DNA of 64,000 nucleotides from Auanema rhodensis (Eukaryota; Nematoda; Chromadorea; Rhabditida; Rhabditidae): NCBI GenBank assembly GCA_964057225.1, contig OZ059898.1, positions 13,417,767 to 13,481,766 on the forward strand, read 5' to 3'. Of this stretch, positions 48,501 through 61,400 are shown piece after piece. Numbering within the stretch: the stretch's first letter is position 1; each line of letters begins with the position of its first letter. The notes under the pieces are model-generated. The model saw nothing but the letters and a program-made list of their open reading frames with translations. It was not told the origin of the DNA and made no database searches. The position numbers and the translations under genes are program-made.

Positions 48501-51337
48501 CGATTTGTTCCACAAAAGGAAAAATCATTGCTAAATCCAGGATAACAAGTGGAATAGTTAAAATCCAATAGATCTATACCATAATTAATAATATTATATG
48601 TATTATTATTATTAACTAAACCTTTAAAAGCAGAAGCTTGTTATAAAAAATGCCTGTTAATCCACAAATACACGTAAAAGTCTGGAGAAAGTGAGATTGA
48701 GTGTGCCGTAATGGAAAACATTATATTTTACCTGTAGAATCATCAAAGAAAAATAGATAATAACATTAGCATCCGTATATGATACTGGTACGAATGTCCA
48801 TAATGGATGAGTGATAGTTTGTATAGCTAGAAATACCAGACTAACCTATAATAAATCAATAACTTTTGCTACAATCAGTATAATTCATTCTTTTCTTCTG
48901 TTTGTTTTTTGCATAATTTCTCGAAAAATATTGTAAACTTACTTCAATAGCTATAATAGAAATATTAATTGTATATATCCACGCTTTATAATATGGCATG
49001 AATGTATGATGTTGTTAGCTAACTAACTAACTAACTAACTGATTGAAGTATGACAACTACCAATACAGTAACGAAATGCTCTGAAAACAAGGAGCAGAAG
49101 GTAGAGCTGTCAATGAAAACTGAAAATTCGATTTGTGAAAAAAATATATAAAACGAATGAATGAATAATCGAGTGTTAAAAGAGAAGCACGAAACAACTA
49201 TCAAGTAATGAAATCTGCTTGTATTTTTGGTTAACTGCACGACCACCCGTTTTTGTTCAGAGGGAGGCGGGTAGTCTGTTTGATGGTCGGCTTAAACAAT
49301 TTGCGGAATTGTATCAAAAAATCGACAAACAGTAGCTAGTTGGTGGAAATTGAACGATAAACATGCTTTAACTATATCAATTTATGTAAGTAATTATTGA
49401 GTGTATTATGATATATAACTAAAACGTTAAAGAATGAGCAGTTGAGCCAAAATATAGATTATAGTCTGTCAGTAAGGTGAATGTGGAATACCGGCCTTGT
49501 TCTATATTCGTTAAGTTGTTTAGTCATCAGCGATTTCTAATAAGACTGTATTTGTCATTATGTAAACTTTTAAATTGTCATTGCGACGTAGTTTAAATAG
49601 TTTGACATCAGATGACTGTACGTGATGTTATACGTGATAGATGAGCATGAGGCATATTCACCTGATTGTAATCTTGTGGGTAGTTGTGATGATGATTGAA
49701 GTTTGACAACTGATTTCCTTGTTGTTAGTTGAAGACAAAGGACAAGTATAAAGGCAGAGGAAGGACTATCTGCTACCAAATACTTTGGTGAACTATGAGA
49801 GAGATGAAAATAGTCTAGAGCTGTTTAGCCTGAGTGATTACGGACTCCTCCTTAAGCTTTTCCGGTCGGAAGTTCGCTTCTTATAATGCTTTTGAGATCA
49901 TGTTCCTGTTGTGGGACTACCCCAAATGGTCTTCATGTGTGGTCTTTTAATCTTCAAGTTTACAAACAGCTTTTAGGATGATGGAGGTTCTTATCCTGGA
50001 ATTGTAACTCAGCGATGCGGAGGAGTTGGACGAAATCATGCAGATGCACTTGCCAGGTGAAATTTTGAACTTTTACATCAATTTGAATGCAATAATAAGA
50101 AACTTCTTTGTGAAATACTTATTATTCTATAGTATTATGACATTTGCTTAAGAATTTCGTGTTTTCTTTTTGAGACTTGGATGCCATACAACACTTATAT
50201 CAGTAGTCGGAAATGATGATCATGGAAAATATCTTCTAGATAAATGCTCTCACATGGTATGCTTCAACCTTTTTCTCTTTTCTCATAACGAAATACACAT
50301 TTCTGCTTTATTCTTTTCATTTTCTCTTCTTGGTTTCAGGATACTACTCGCATAGACATGATACATGATTTACCAACAGCTGTCTATACATCTATGAATG
50401 TGAAAGGAAATGTTCGATTTGGTATAAGTTCAATTGGAGATATTGTTAAACGAATCACACCAGAATTGGTACTTTACTTATTTCACATTTAGAAAGAAAA
50501 TTCTTATTATATTCATTCCAGATAGTTCGAAATGAAGATGTTATTGCTAATTCTAAATTTACAATAATGGATGGAAATATACCTGTATCCACAATGCAGA
50601 AAATTGTTGAAATTGCCAATTTTCACAAAGTTCCTGGTAATATTAAGTTCAAAATCACTTAGTGTCATTATTCTGAATTATTCTAGTTTGGTATGAACCC
50701 ACTGATATCTTCAAAGCTCGGAAAATTTTTGATTGTTCATCTGATATCAAAATAAGCGCTGTGTCACCAAATGCTAACGAATTTCTTGAATGGTCAAAAC
50801 GAAAAGGAATTCGTCTTCCTGGTATCGTTCTTATCTTTATTATATTTGTAAAAAAAAGTATTTCAGAAAATATTGTTACTCAACCAAAGAATCTAGCTGA
50901 ATATCTTGTAAACAATGACACCTTGTTAGAAGGTTTAGATTTACTTTTAGTCTCATTATCAACTTATGGTTCTATTGTAATCAAACGGTTTGTTTGTTTT
51001 CTCTTATGTTCTCACGACTTAATGCTATTTTTCGTTTCTTTTCAGAAATTATAATGATATTTTGAAATCATATTTACTACCTGCTCCTGTCACCCAATCT
51101 TGTGAAATCATATCTGTTTCCGGAGCAGGAGATAGGTAGAAATTCAATAAAAATGTTATTTTAATTTATATTCCACATATTATTTTTAGTTTAAATAGTG
51201 GAATTATTGCTGGTTTAGCTCATGGATTAGAATTTGAAAAATGTCTGTCTTTGGGACAAAAATGTGCAGCTCTAACCCTAGGAACAACCGAAGCTGTATC
51301 AAAATCAATTGAATATTCTTTAATACAAACTTGTTAA
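45563..51337 (+). CDS. bifunctional pseudouridine-5'-P glycosidase / PfkB kinase
   Basis: The first half is a complete PsuG-like domain: [18 protein letters not shown] (holding the catalytic Glu of ALEST), [72 protein letters not shown] linker of about 80 residues follows, then a PfkB sugar-kinase domain starting [13 protein letters not shown], with [17 protein letters not shown] and SGAGDSLNSG (catalytic Asp in GAGD). The enzyme pair phosphorylates pseudouridine and splits the product to uracil and ribose-5-phosphate. Fusion in one chain, glycosidase first, is known in eukaryotes. The N-terminus is basic, Ser-rich and lacks acids ([20 protein letters not shown]), which suggests mitochondrial import. 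The 2,560-bp intron 47417-49976 contains a complete tetraspanin gene on the other strand. A polyadenylation hexamer AATAAA is at 51348-51353. Confidence 0.88.
47772..48999 (-). CDS. tetraspanin, nested in the PsuG-PfkB intron
   Basis: About eight minus-strand exons encode roughly 265 residues with four transmembrane segments: TM1 around [22 protein letters not shown]2 around [21 protein letters not shown]3 around [22 protein letters not shown]4 around [20 protein letters not shown]. The large loop between TM3 and TM4 has the tetraspanin layout: [17 protein letters not shown], then further Cys ([11 protein letters not shown]). The canonical CCG is CCA here. Tetraspanins organise membrane microdomains and partner with integrins, ADAM proteases and others. 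The C-terminal tail is acidic ([15 protein letters not shown]). The whole gene lies inside one intron of the opposite-strand pseudouridine gene, so the two could interfere in transcription. Confidence 0.72.
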
Positions 51338-51347
51338 ACATTAAATT

Positions 51348-51353
51348 AATAAA
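51348..51353 (+). terminator. AATAAA polyadenylation signal
   Basis: Canonical hexamer 10 bp after the TAA of the pseudouridine-degrading gene, giving a very short 3' UTR. Confidence 0.5.
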
Positions 51354-51666
51354 ATATTTTCTTACATGATTGTCTTTTATGAACAAAAAATAGAAACAAA
51401 CATCTGAACACGTATTCTAATTAAGTGCGTGAACGTGCTATTCCTTAGTCATTTATCATTCTTCAGCTCATGTTTGCGGTTGCATTTGCTTAGAAATAAT
51501 TATTGAACTATAAGATAAGTTATCTTGTGACAATATGAATCATTTGTATAAGGAAATGATGTAAATATTTTTCATTTAAAACAAATTTGATTTTAAACTA
51601 TTAAATAATAAACATTAAAGTTACACTCTATAAATAGGAAAAAATTCTAAAGAAATTACATCCAGA

Positions 51667-52755
51667 ATGACCTCTCTATTCAGTTCTAACATTTCCCAAG
51701 CTAAACGATATTGGAAAAATAATAAGGAGGATCTTATACCTTTTATCTGCATTACTTTATTTTTAGTTTTGTTGACATCCGCTATTCTTGTTCCTATATT
51801 AATAGTTGTAGGAGGAGGTAAAATTTAATTTATTTAATCTATGTTTTTATTATATACAAATTATTTTTTGTTAGATGATACAATTCTGGTTACAAGTACC
51901 ACTGAAAAACCATCTACCACTGATATTATGATTGAGAATGTTTCAACCACCGAAGCTGCAGTGCCTGAAGATATTTCAACCACCGAAGCTACAGTGCCTG
52001 AAGATGGTTCAACCACCGAAGCTGCAGTGCCTGAAGATGTTTCAACCACCGAAGCTGCAGTGCCTGAAGATGTTTCAACCACCGAAGCTGCAGTGCCTGA
52101 AGATGTTTCAACCACCGAAGCTATAGTGCCTGAAGATGGTTCAACCACCGAAGCTGCAGTGTCTGAAGATGTTTCAACCACCGAAGCTGCAGTGCCTGAA
52201 GATGTTTCAACCACCGAAGCTACAGTGCCTGAAGATGGTTCAACCACCGAAGCTGCAGTGCCTGAAGATGGTTCAACCACCGAAGCTACAGTGCCTGAAG
52301 ATGGTTCAACCACCGAAGCTGCAGTGCCTGAAGATGGTTCAACCACCGAAGCTACAGTGCCTGAAGATGTTTCAACCACCGAAGCTACAGTGCCTGAAGA
52401 TGGTTCAAACACAGAAGATACAGTGCCTGAAGATGGTTCAAACACAGAAGATACAGTGCCTGAAGATGGTTCAAACACAGAAGATACAGTGCCTGAAGAT
52501 GGTTCAACCACCGAAGCTACAGTGCCTGAAGATGGTTCAATCACCGAAGCTGCAGTGCCTGAAGATGGTACAACCACCGAAAGTACAGAGTCTGGAGTTG
52601 GTTCAGCCACTGAAGCTACAGTGCCTGAAGATGGTTCAAACACAGAAGATACAGAGCCTAGAGATGGTTCAACCAACAAAGCCAAATCTATCCCCCTTAA
52701 ACATTTGTCACCACGATTGAAATTCGCTGAATTACAAAAGTTTTTACACCCTTAA
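51667..52755 (+). CDS. acidic tandem-repeat single-pass membrane protein
   Basis: Two exons (51667-51817 and 51875-52755) give 343 residues. The short N-terminus (MTSLFSSNISQAKRYWKNNK) is followed by one hydrophobic helix (about 25-50) and then a Ser/Thr/Glu/Pro domain. There are 22 tandem 11-residue units with consensus STTEAAVPEDG (33-bp DNA repeats, 51943-52668), then a basic tail (LKHLSPRLKFAELQKF). The helix near the N-terminus with a basic cytosolic side suggests a type II membrane protein, or an uncleaved signal anchor, exposing a mucin-like, potentially O-glycosylated but acidic stalk. I know no specific family. It starts 330 bp after the pseudouridine gene on the same strand. Repeat number probably varies between individuals. 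Confidence 0.8.
51943..52668 (+). repeat. 22 x 33-bp coding tandem repeat
   Basis: A 33-bp unit (consensus beginning TCAACCACCGAAGCTGCAGT) is repeated 22 times without a break in period. Variants cluster: three adjacent SNTEDTVPEDG units and blocks ending V or G imply recent duplication of multi-unit blocks. Since the period is a multiple of 3, two other plus-strand frames and one minus-strand frame also stay open. Confidence 0.95.
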
Positions 52756-52878
52756 TGATCTCAATCAATTTGTATGTTTTGTTATTTGAATATAAATTAT
52801 GTAAAATTTATTAACAAAAAAAATTTTTTGACTCGACCAGAAACAGAAAACAAGCAAAATCAAAAAAATTAAAGTTTT

Positions 52879-54912
52879 TTACTTTTTATTTAATCGGCAT
52901 ACAGGTCCGTTGTAAACCATATTAATATCGACTTTGGGACCGAACATATCACGAATATTATCAATACCATATCTGATCATTGTTGGTCTAAAATGAGGAT
53001 GTGAATTATTGTTATAGATGATTAAAACGATTTCTACCTTTCTAATGAAAGTCCATAACCTGCAACATTCACATCTGCGGGGAGACCCATCGGTAAAAGC
53101 ATTTCAGGTCTGAACATGCCAGAGTTGCCAATCTGTAAAAAACTAAAACTTGAAGAAAGAATAACTGAGAAAAATTTACTTCAACCCATTTTTTCAAGCC
53201 TTTATGATAAGCAAAGATTTCCATAGACGGCTCAGTGTAAGGATTATATGCAGGCTTGAAACGAAGATCTTCGATTCCTAATACAAAAAAAATAATAACA
53301 TATTAAAACTTGAACATACCTAATTTCTTGAAAAATTCAGTGAAAACTCCAATAAGATGGGCTAAACTCAAGTTACGATCAGCAATTACTCCTTCTACTT
53401 GGTGGAACTCAGCGAGATGAGTAGCATCCAAAGTTTCGTTACGGAAAACTCGATCAATCGAGAAAAGTTTGGCGGGTTTGAATTCTTTTTCTTGAGCAAG
53501 TTGGTAGAGCACACGTGCGGAAACAGCAGTAGTATGTGTACGAAGTACATTCTTCTGCGCTTCTTCTATTTTCCAATCGTACTTATAGCTGAATTTCAAC
53601 TTTAGCAAAAAAGAACAACATGTTATATACCCAATTGATCCATAACCACCTTCGGAGTGAACCTTTTTAACTTTTTCTAAGTACTCTTCAGGGAACTGAG
53701 TACTCTTAGCAGGACCTGTAACAAATCTTTTTTTTTTTGAAAGAAGTAAAATATTATTAATACTGGAAATGAAAAACGTGTCGTGAGCATCACGAGCAGG
53801 ATGTTGTTGCGGTTGGAAAAGGGCATCGAAGTTCCAGAAAGAGCTTTCCACATACTTGTTAGTTGGCATCTCAGAGAATCCCATGGAGAAGAAAATCTGA
53901 CGGAACTCAGACCGGACCTGTAAAAGAAAAACTAAAGATATAATATATAATTCAAAAAAGAACACCTTAAGAAGTGGATGAAGATGGCCGCACGCAGGAG
54001 GAACACCAAGAGCTTCGAAGTTATATTTCTTGAATGGCTTGGTCTTCCATGAACCACTCAAACGAAAACTTCAGTAAAAACTAAAAAGCATATACTTACT
54101 TGGCAATCATTTCTGGTGTTAGGTCAACTTCAGGTTTAGCTAATTCTGTAGTAAAATTTGCTCCTTTCGAAACATTAAGACCCTTGACAATGCTAAATTT
54201 TAAATGATTGAACAGAAATTATTATAAATCAAATACTTTTCAGTAAAGAGTTTTCTTTTTTTTAAATCTGCTTTAGCTTTAGCATCGATTTCTTTTCCGA
54301 TTGATAAATCGTTGAGTTGTTGAGAAACAATATCTTCAGCACTTTCAACTTTACGGACCTGGAAGAAATAAATTTACAAATGAAATTTACTCCTGATAAA
54401 CTCACAACTCTAGGTTCTCCTCCTGACTTATCAATTGCTACCCATCCTGCGGCAAGAGCTTTGCTTAATCCAACTTTTCCAAAAGATTGCTTCTGGAATT
54501 ATATAGCTAAGGAACATTATGAAAATAGAACGAACGCTAATCTCGGATTGAGGTTTTCCTTCAGAACCAACGAAATCAAAAACTTTGTACTCGAAAGATC
54601 CTAAAAACCAGAATTAACTTTGTCAAATGTGACGCAACTTGCCGCCTGTAGCCATAGCTTTTCCTTCAGCACTGAGTTCTAAGTTGGCTTGTGTAATATC
54701 AGAAGTATTAACTACCTAAATGAGGGTTAATGAAAGGAATAAGAAAATACTGAGATATATACATCTTCATGAGCAAGCAAACTTTTAATTCCTCCGATGA
54801 TTTTTTGATGGTCCACTTTCCATTCAGTAGCTAATTTGATACTTTCAAAACTTTCATTATCAGCTATATATTTCAACAAAAGTTGAGGAAGATTATCCAA
54901 ATCTATAGCCAT
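52879..54912 (-). CDS. fars-1: phenylalanyl-tRNA synthetase alpha subunit, cytosolic
   Basis: Several minus-strand exons encode a protein of about 500 residues. The N-terminus has winged-helix-like DNA-binding folds ([23 protein letters not shown]). The class II synthetase core follows: [23 protein letters not shown], then the motif [14 protein letters not shown]. The motif 2 region is [20 protein letters not shown], and the C-terminal motif 3 region reads [20 protein letters not shown]. The alpha subunit pairs with beta to charge tRNA-Phe in the cytosol. The C-terminus ends close to that of the family (PVCRLNKK). Nothing unusual is seen. It is convergent with the tandem-repeat membrane protein, with about 120 bp between stop codons. 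Confidence 0.93.
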
Positions 54913-55590
54913 TTCTCTTGAATATTAATTTTTCCGTATACAAAATTCCCAAACGAAGCAAGTTCTTGGAGAACAGAGCTGAAAAAGCAAAAAAATCAGA
55001 TCTTTAAAGACTTTTTAATCACTACATAGATTACGTACAGACTTTAACATTGTATATTTACATAAATTCTTCAAATTTGTGCACAAAAAAACTGCCAAAA
55101 GATTTTAAAAAGCTTATGAACATTTTCAAAGTAATCACTTGACGTTAAACTAAAAATGTTGGTGTATCGTACGTGATTTTTCTGCAATGTTGGAGGCTGC
55201 CGTACGAGAAGATAGGTGATTGGCAGGTAATTCCCGAAGATGGAGATGATGTATAAAAGAAGAAAAGGCTTATTTATAAAATACCGAACAACGCAATTCT
55301 TTTACTATGTGTTAATCACTTCTTAATTGAGCTTTTCATTTATAAACTATGTTTCTATTTCGGAATAACGTACAGAGCTACTCATAATCATACGAATAAT
55401 TAAAAATATACATATTAAGCATGTGAATTATTTATTTACATCAAGTACAAGCTGTACTTTTCATTGAGCTTTTATGAACAATTATAATCATAATGGCATA
55501 TATGTTGAAACTGAAATAACATATAAGAAATGGTTATTAGAACTCAGTTTTCTACACTTGAAAGCAGTATCTTAGTTTAGTATATTAATG
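54913..55590. other. intergenic DNA upstream of fars-1
   Basis: About 680 bp between the fars-1 start and the stop of the next minus-strand gene. No exon, RNA gene or repeat was recognised. Confidence 0.4.
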
Positions 55591-57576
55591 TTAATCCGCA
55601 TAGTAAAGAGGATTTTCCATAATCAAAGCACAGTCGGAAAGACGACGTAAACCTTGAGGGGCTGGAGATAATGATGGGGACCGAATTGATCTATGCGATG
55701 TGCTGAAAGAAAAATGTGTTCGGAAAAACATTAAAAGTATAGATGTACCTGCTATAACGATCTGGAAATGATGGTTCATATGAAATAGTCTCTTTGTATG
55801 GACTAATTGGTCTGCCATCATGAACTGAAACCCATCTGGATTTCTTTATAACCTATAAAAAATATTTTATTTGGAGAGGGCAAGAGGAAAAACTTTTTTC
55901 ATAGGAGTTCCACCTGCGGAGTAGGTGCTGCTTGCAGTACTACGAGGAGAGACTGGAGCACTTTTTGGAGAAAGTTGATAAGTCACCGATTTTGGAGAAA
56001 GTGATTCATCTGAAAAAAGCTCAAGTTATTTGAGAAGCACTGAAACAACTTACTATGTCTTCTGGGTGAATGACGTGGTGAAACAGAACTGAGTTCAATT
56101 CTGGGAATAGTTAGAGGTTGAATAGGCTTTAACAAATGATCATCATGGCCTCCCACAGGTGTCACAGGTCGCACAGGAGTCACAGGTCTCACAGGCTCAG
56201 CTGGCTGAAAAGATATGCTTGTGCTTTGTTTTGGTGCCCCATGTTTGAATTATTTGAATATGATATAAAGAGGCCGAGAAAATTCGTTAGCTTTAATGAT
56301 AGCTCTCATGGCCGGATATTCATTTGTTTGATTCGGTGGAAATATAATTAAATGACCAGTTTGCGAGAGAAAACAGACAATAAAGGAGGATGTCCCTATA
56401 GCAATAGCTTCAATATATACATATTTCAATCGCAAAACGATGATGAGCATTATGAATTACGGAGCGGAAACTCTTAATGCGAAAAGAATATAACTCTCAG
56501 AAACAGATAGAAAAGTGAGAATTTCAAAAATAAAAGCCATCTAATCGTTCATGAAACTTAAAATTTTTTCTTATAAATTTCTCAAACTGTATGGATTAAT
56601 GTGCTAGTATTCAAAGAGCAACTATCTTAGTTTTTTGTGTGCTAGTCATCCAGAAGATTCAGAAACTAGTTAGTCGCTAACATATAAGCTACGTGAATGC
56701 TCTTCGACACAGAGCTTCATACAGGTTATATTTGTTCTGACGATTGAGCAGAAGAATTATTGTAAGAAAGACAAGTGGGTTGAAGCTTAATCTACTTAGT
56801 ATTTCGTTTTTGCTTCATTTTTTGAACTTTCAAGCTTTAGAAACATCAACTTTTGTTTGATTTCATGAAAAGCCTCAAGTAGGAAAACTGATGAAAGAGG
56901 ACATAGCAAAAGGAATACAATACAGATTTTTCCGGATTCCTTAGTTTTTGTTCAAGAAGATATTTTCGGTGTTTTTCTATTTTTCTCAAAAGCAGAATAG
57001 TTTGGAGCATCGAGAAATGGCCTGATGATCATAGAATTTAGAAACTAGAGCCGATCCACTTCACGGAAAATTTGATCGAAAAACTTGTTTCGGAATTCCA
57101 ATGGATGATCAGAAAAAGATTTTTTTTTGGAAATTAGCAAATGAATATCGAGCAATGAAAACCAAAATTCAAAAAAGAAAACTTACGTCTTTCTCAATTT
57201 TCACTACAATTTCTCCGTTTTCATCCCTACCATAAGTTCTTCTTTCAGTATATTGTTGTCTTGAATATTGACGTTGGGGCTAAAAACAATTAAAAGCAAG
57301 AAATAAATAAACTTTAACCATTTTAAGTGTATGTGTATTAAATGAAAAAAGAAAGAATAATTACCTCACTGAATGGAGTTCCGTGTATTTTTCTTTCAAA
57401 TGTCTCAATGGTATGAGCTTCTTCAGAGCCGATTTTCTGAATAATATAATTGAATGAATTAAGAACAAGTGCTATAAGACTAAATATGAACTTTGATAAA
57501 AGGTTTGATATAGATAAACTCCTAATTTAAATAAAGTAACCTCAAAATTTCCTCCGCTGTATGGTCGCACGGCCAT
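55591..57576 (-). CDS. unrecognised Ser/Pro/Arg-rich protein
   Basis: About seven minus-strand exons, phases consistent where checked. The N-terminus reads MAVRPYSGGNFE, then THTIETFE-like and RRTYGRDENGEIVVKIEKD. After a long intron (about 56205-57180) comes a segment with a short repeat (PVRPVTPVRPVTPVGG) and many SP or SPR motifs (SVSPRHSPRRH, LSPKSAPVSPRS). It ends GLRRLSDCALIMENPLYYAD. There is no signal peptide, membrane helix or known domain. It looks mostly disordered with many proline-directed kinase sites, as in cytoskeletal or scaffold proteins. I do not recognise the family. Another exon could lie in the large intron. Confidence 0.6.
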
Positions 57577-58440
57577 TCTTGATGATCGTCGGAGAGTCTG
57601 AAAGGCAGTTTTCTGACTGTATGAAGTCTCTTTCTTTTTCAACTCTTCTTCTCAAACACTATCTCATTTCCAGCTCTTTTTGACGTTTGACTCTATAAAT
57701 TCTCTCTTGTTTTCTAATTCTCTCTCGGAACACTTCCTCTCGATCTCGCTCTATACCTCAGTTTCGTGAAAAAGTCAACAGAAATGATTGGACTGTGTCA
57801 ATATTTCAGGAAACGTGGGACAATCACTCACAATAATTTCCATTACTGAATAATATGGATCAACAATGGCAAAAAAACAGATAATCTTACTTCCCTGCAG
57901 TAGTTTTTTCATTTTCTTCAATCAGTATCGTTTAAACTTCAGAATTTATTCCCTTTGGTCATTCATTTTAGTTGTGTAAACAAAACATTTTCTGAACAAC
58001 ATCCCAAAAGTTTTTGAAATTGCTTATGCTATTAAACAATTTTGATATAAAAGAACACAGAAGTGGTTATCTGGTATCTGAAAAAAGACTATGAGGGATA
58101 TATGTATAAAATTTCTTTCATAATAAGTTCAACTAGTAATTCAGAAATCAAAAAAATTTATATTCAATTTTCAATTAATATTTTAAAATTCATATTTAAA
58201 ATACTGTTTTTAATTAATATGTAATATACTGTACGAGTATCGGTGCACTTGATAACTGATAGCCTGAGGCATATTTTTATTTTCGATTACGGTAGTCAGA
58301 TAGAGCGCCAATATATTGTCAGTTCAAACATTCTTTTTTGATTCACAACAGTGCCTGGGAATTGGACACATTTCTGATTTTTGAGTTATTTAGATAATTT
58401 AATTTGTATTATTTTGTATAGTATTGGAGGTATTTAAGTA
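57577..58440. other. bidirectional upstream region
   Basis: About 860 bp between two divergently transcribed genes. CT-rich around 57650-57760 and AT-rich after that. It must hold the promoters of both genes; no specific element was recognised. Confidence 0.4.
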
Positions 58441-61400
58441 ATGGAAAATAGTCAAAATGAAGAGGTAATACTGAAGAAATTTATCATGCTTACAATTTTT
58501 TTAACATAGATTCAGTCAGAAAATATTATAGAATCTTTACTCCCAAAAGATAAGCGAAAGTATTAAATGTTAATTGCATAACAAAATATTAATTTCTTAA
58601 ATTAGAAATCGTCATCAGTGTAGCACTTTACACGACCACGGTCTCGTTGCAGATTTAATCATGCAAGATGAAGACAGTAAGAAGTCCCGGGCGGACAGGA
58701 ATTCGGCGGTGAAGGTAGCCGCTATATCTTTACTCCAATGTTTTATAATAATCATATAGGTTCAAGATCAACCTGCTCCAGAGTCAGCTTCATCACGGCC
58801 TAGAAGAGCGTCAGTAAAACCCTCATATTATCAAGTACAAAATATTCAAAATGAAAGGAAAAAGAAAGTAGGCGAGCAGATTCTAGAGGTAACTTTTCAG
58901 ATATATTACATAAAATTTATTTTTTTATAAAGATTGAAGTTGGAGATCGACCTGAACATATTAAACCAATTCTTCGTTCCAAAAATAACGATAAAAAAGT
59001 AAGTTTGCATCCATATTTTAGTTTTCAAATATGTATTTAGGATAGCAAAAGTATTAAATTTCATAATAAATGCGCAATACAAGTTATAGATCCAATAGAG
59101 GGTTGGGTATGTATTAGTTCTAGTTATATTCTCACTAAAATTTTATAGAAAGATGGTGTTGTTCGGATGCCTGAAGATACTGATAACGTTGAAGAGGTTG
59201 GACATTGCAGTTCTAGCTTATAGAAGTTTTATTTCTAGGAAAAAGGGTTAAGATTGTCCGAACAACTTCGACTAACACCGGATAGTTGCCGACGAGTAAT
59301 ATTGTACAGTTTTTTATTTTCTTGAATTAGTGAATTTTCAGCTTCAACAATGTAATCCTGAGGATGATAAAACGCCGTTAGCTTTCAAGTATTTTAATTT
59401 TTTTTCTTTTTCTCTAAAGTGGTATTTCAGTGTGTATTGTGAAGCAACAGACGAAATTGTTGAGGATGTTACTGAAAGTGATGAAAAAAACGAAAAGAAA
59501 TCTCGAAAACGACCTGTTTCCGTATGTCTGTGTTTTTTGAAATTCAGTAATGGTTTTTTCCAGGATAATGGTACCACAGCTAAGAAATCCAAGAAAACTG
59601 AAGATACTTCTGAAAAGAAGGAAACGGCTCCAATAGTATGATAACAAACTCAAATTTAATTTTAATTTATTCTTTTTAGTTTAAAGTTTCCACCTCGAAA
59701 CGGCGTGCTACGCTTTGCCAAGAAAAAATAATTTGCTTCACTGATCCTGATGTACCCGCTGCAGAGGATGCTACTGTTGATGAGAACACTTCTTCTAACA
59801 AAAAAAAACAAACTAAATCTAACCGAGTAGTTTCAACCAGGAAAGGTGGCGACTCTTCTCTGGAAACATCAGCTTCTTCGACCACAAAAAAGTCTTCAAG
59901 TGTAGCTTCTACTAAGTCTATCAAAGAAGAATCATCAATCGGGTCTTTAAGCTCCGTCGAAGAAGTTAATGCTTCTGGTGACTGTAAAAAGGTTTATAAT
60001 ATGCTTTTTAATAAATTTCATATTTTCTCCCTTTAGATCGCTTTGATTGAATTAGATACCAGTTGTGAAGCCACTGAAGATTCTTACATAGATACTGTTG
60101 GTTTTCAAATTTGTCAAATATTTTTTACCCGTTTTCTAGGTTCTCCAAAAGAAGGAAATTTCAATACGCGAAGAGTTTCTAAAACCATCGGAAAACCTAC
60201 CGACAAAGCTGATAGGTCAAACTTTTCTTTTTAAATTATTTTGCTGAACAAAATCGTTTTTAAGCTTATAATGAGATAGACTATGCACCATTCTCTCGTT
60301 TTAATGTTCTACCTAAATACACTAATCCTGTCGTTGATCCAGTATTTCGCTTTTTTATTCATTTATGAAACATACGGATTTTTTAGTCTTGGGTGTTGCC
60401 TCCTAAGAGAGTACTCACACCGTATCAGCCTGTGGCCACAACAAATGCTTTACCAAAATTTTCGGAAGATGTTGAACCTGCCGAAAGTTTACCTATTTCT
60501 AATCCTGAAAATCTCACAGAAATTACGGATAAGTAAGCAATTACTGTTATTATTTGCTAATTTGTTGATTCCCTTCAGGTTCTCTCAAGATATGAGGGTT
60601 TGGTATAACCATGCTTTAAATTGCGAAGAAAAAACAAAAGCTCTTCCCTGGCCACAAGCGTTAGAGCCAACTTCCGCATCACTCTGGCTGGGATCCAGTG
60701 TAGCTGCCGAGAAGGCTAAAGCGTTTATTAAATATTGGTTAAAACGGGGAGAGAAAGGTTTTACTCTTGAGTGTGTTCGTTTGATAATTTTGCTTTCAGA
60801 ACTTGATGTGAAACCCAAGTCAAAAAAAAAGAATTCTTACGAATCAGATTCTGATTACGAAGAAGATTGTTGTGGTGAGCATTTGGAGAATCCACTTATA
60901 ATTGTAGGACCAACTGGTTCGGGTAAATCGTCTTTGGTTAGTGTATATTTCAAAATCTTTGAAACTTAGCTTTTTTTAGATCTCAGCTTTAGCTACTGAA
61001 CTTAACTGTAAAATACTTGAAGTGCATCCTGGTGAGATGCGAAACGGGTCTTCCCTTCGTCATAAATTGTCAGGGGCTTGTGAATCTCAAAGAGTTTGTA
61101 TGCTATCAGTTCTTGTTCTTATAGTTTCTCATTTTAGATGCCTTCAAATAGCATATCTTCATTTTTTTCTAAGAATACTAACACGGGTAATGCACCCCCA
61201 ACTCGACAAAAAACTATAATTGTCGTGGAAGATGTGAGCTTGACACCCACTTTTGGTGAACATTCTGCAATATATTTCATTCAGATCGATATTCATTTCC
61301 AAAAATTTGACAAAGATTTCTACTCGGCTTTAAAGAGTTTAGTTGCTGAGGCTAAAGTGCCTGTCATTTGGACCTGTCAAAAAATACCTTTCGAAGAGAT

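Noticed and set aside
51861-52685. A 274-codon open frame on the minus strand and a 194-codon frame in another plus frame over the repeat gene
   Set aside because: They are shadows: a 33-bp repeat without stops keeps several frames open. Only the plus frame that joins an upstream exon with a membrane helix makes sense.
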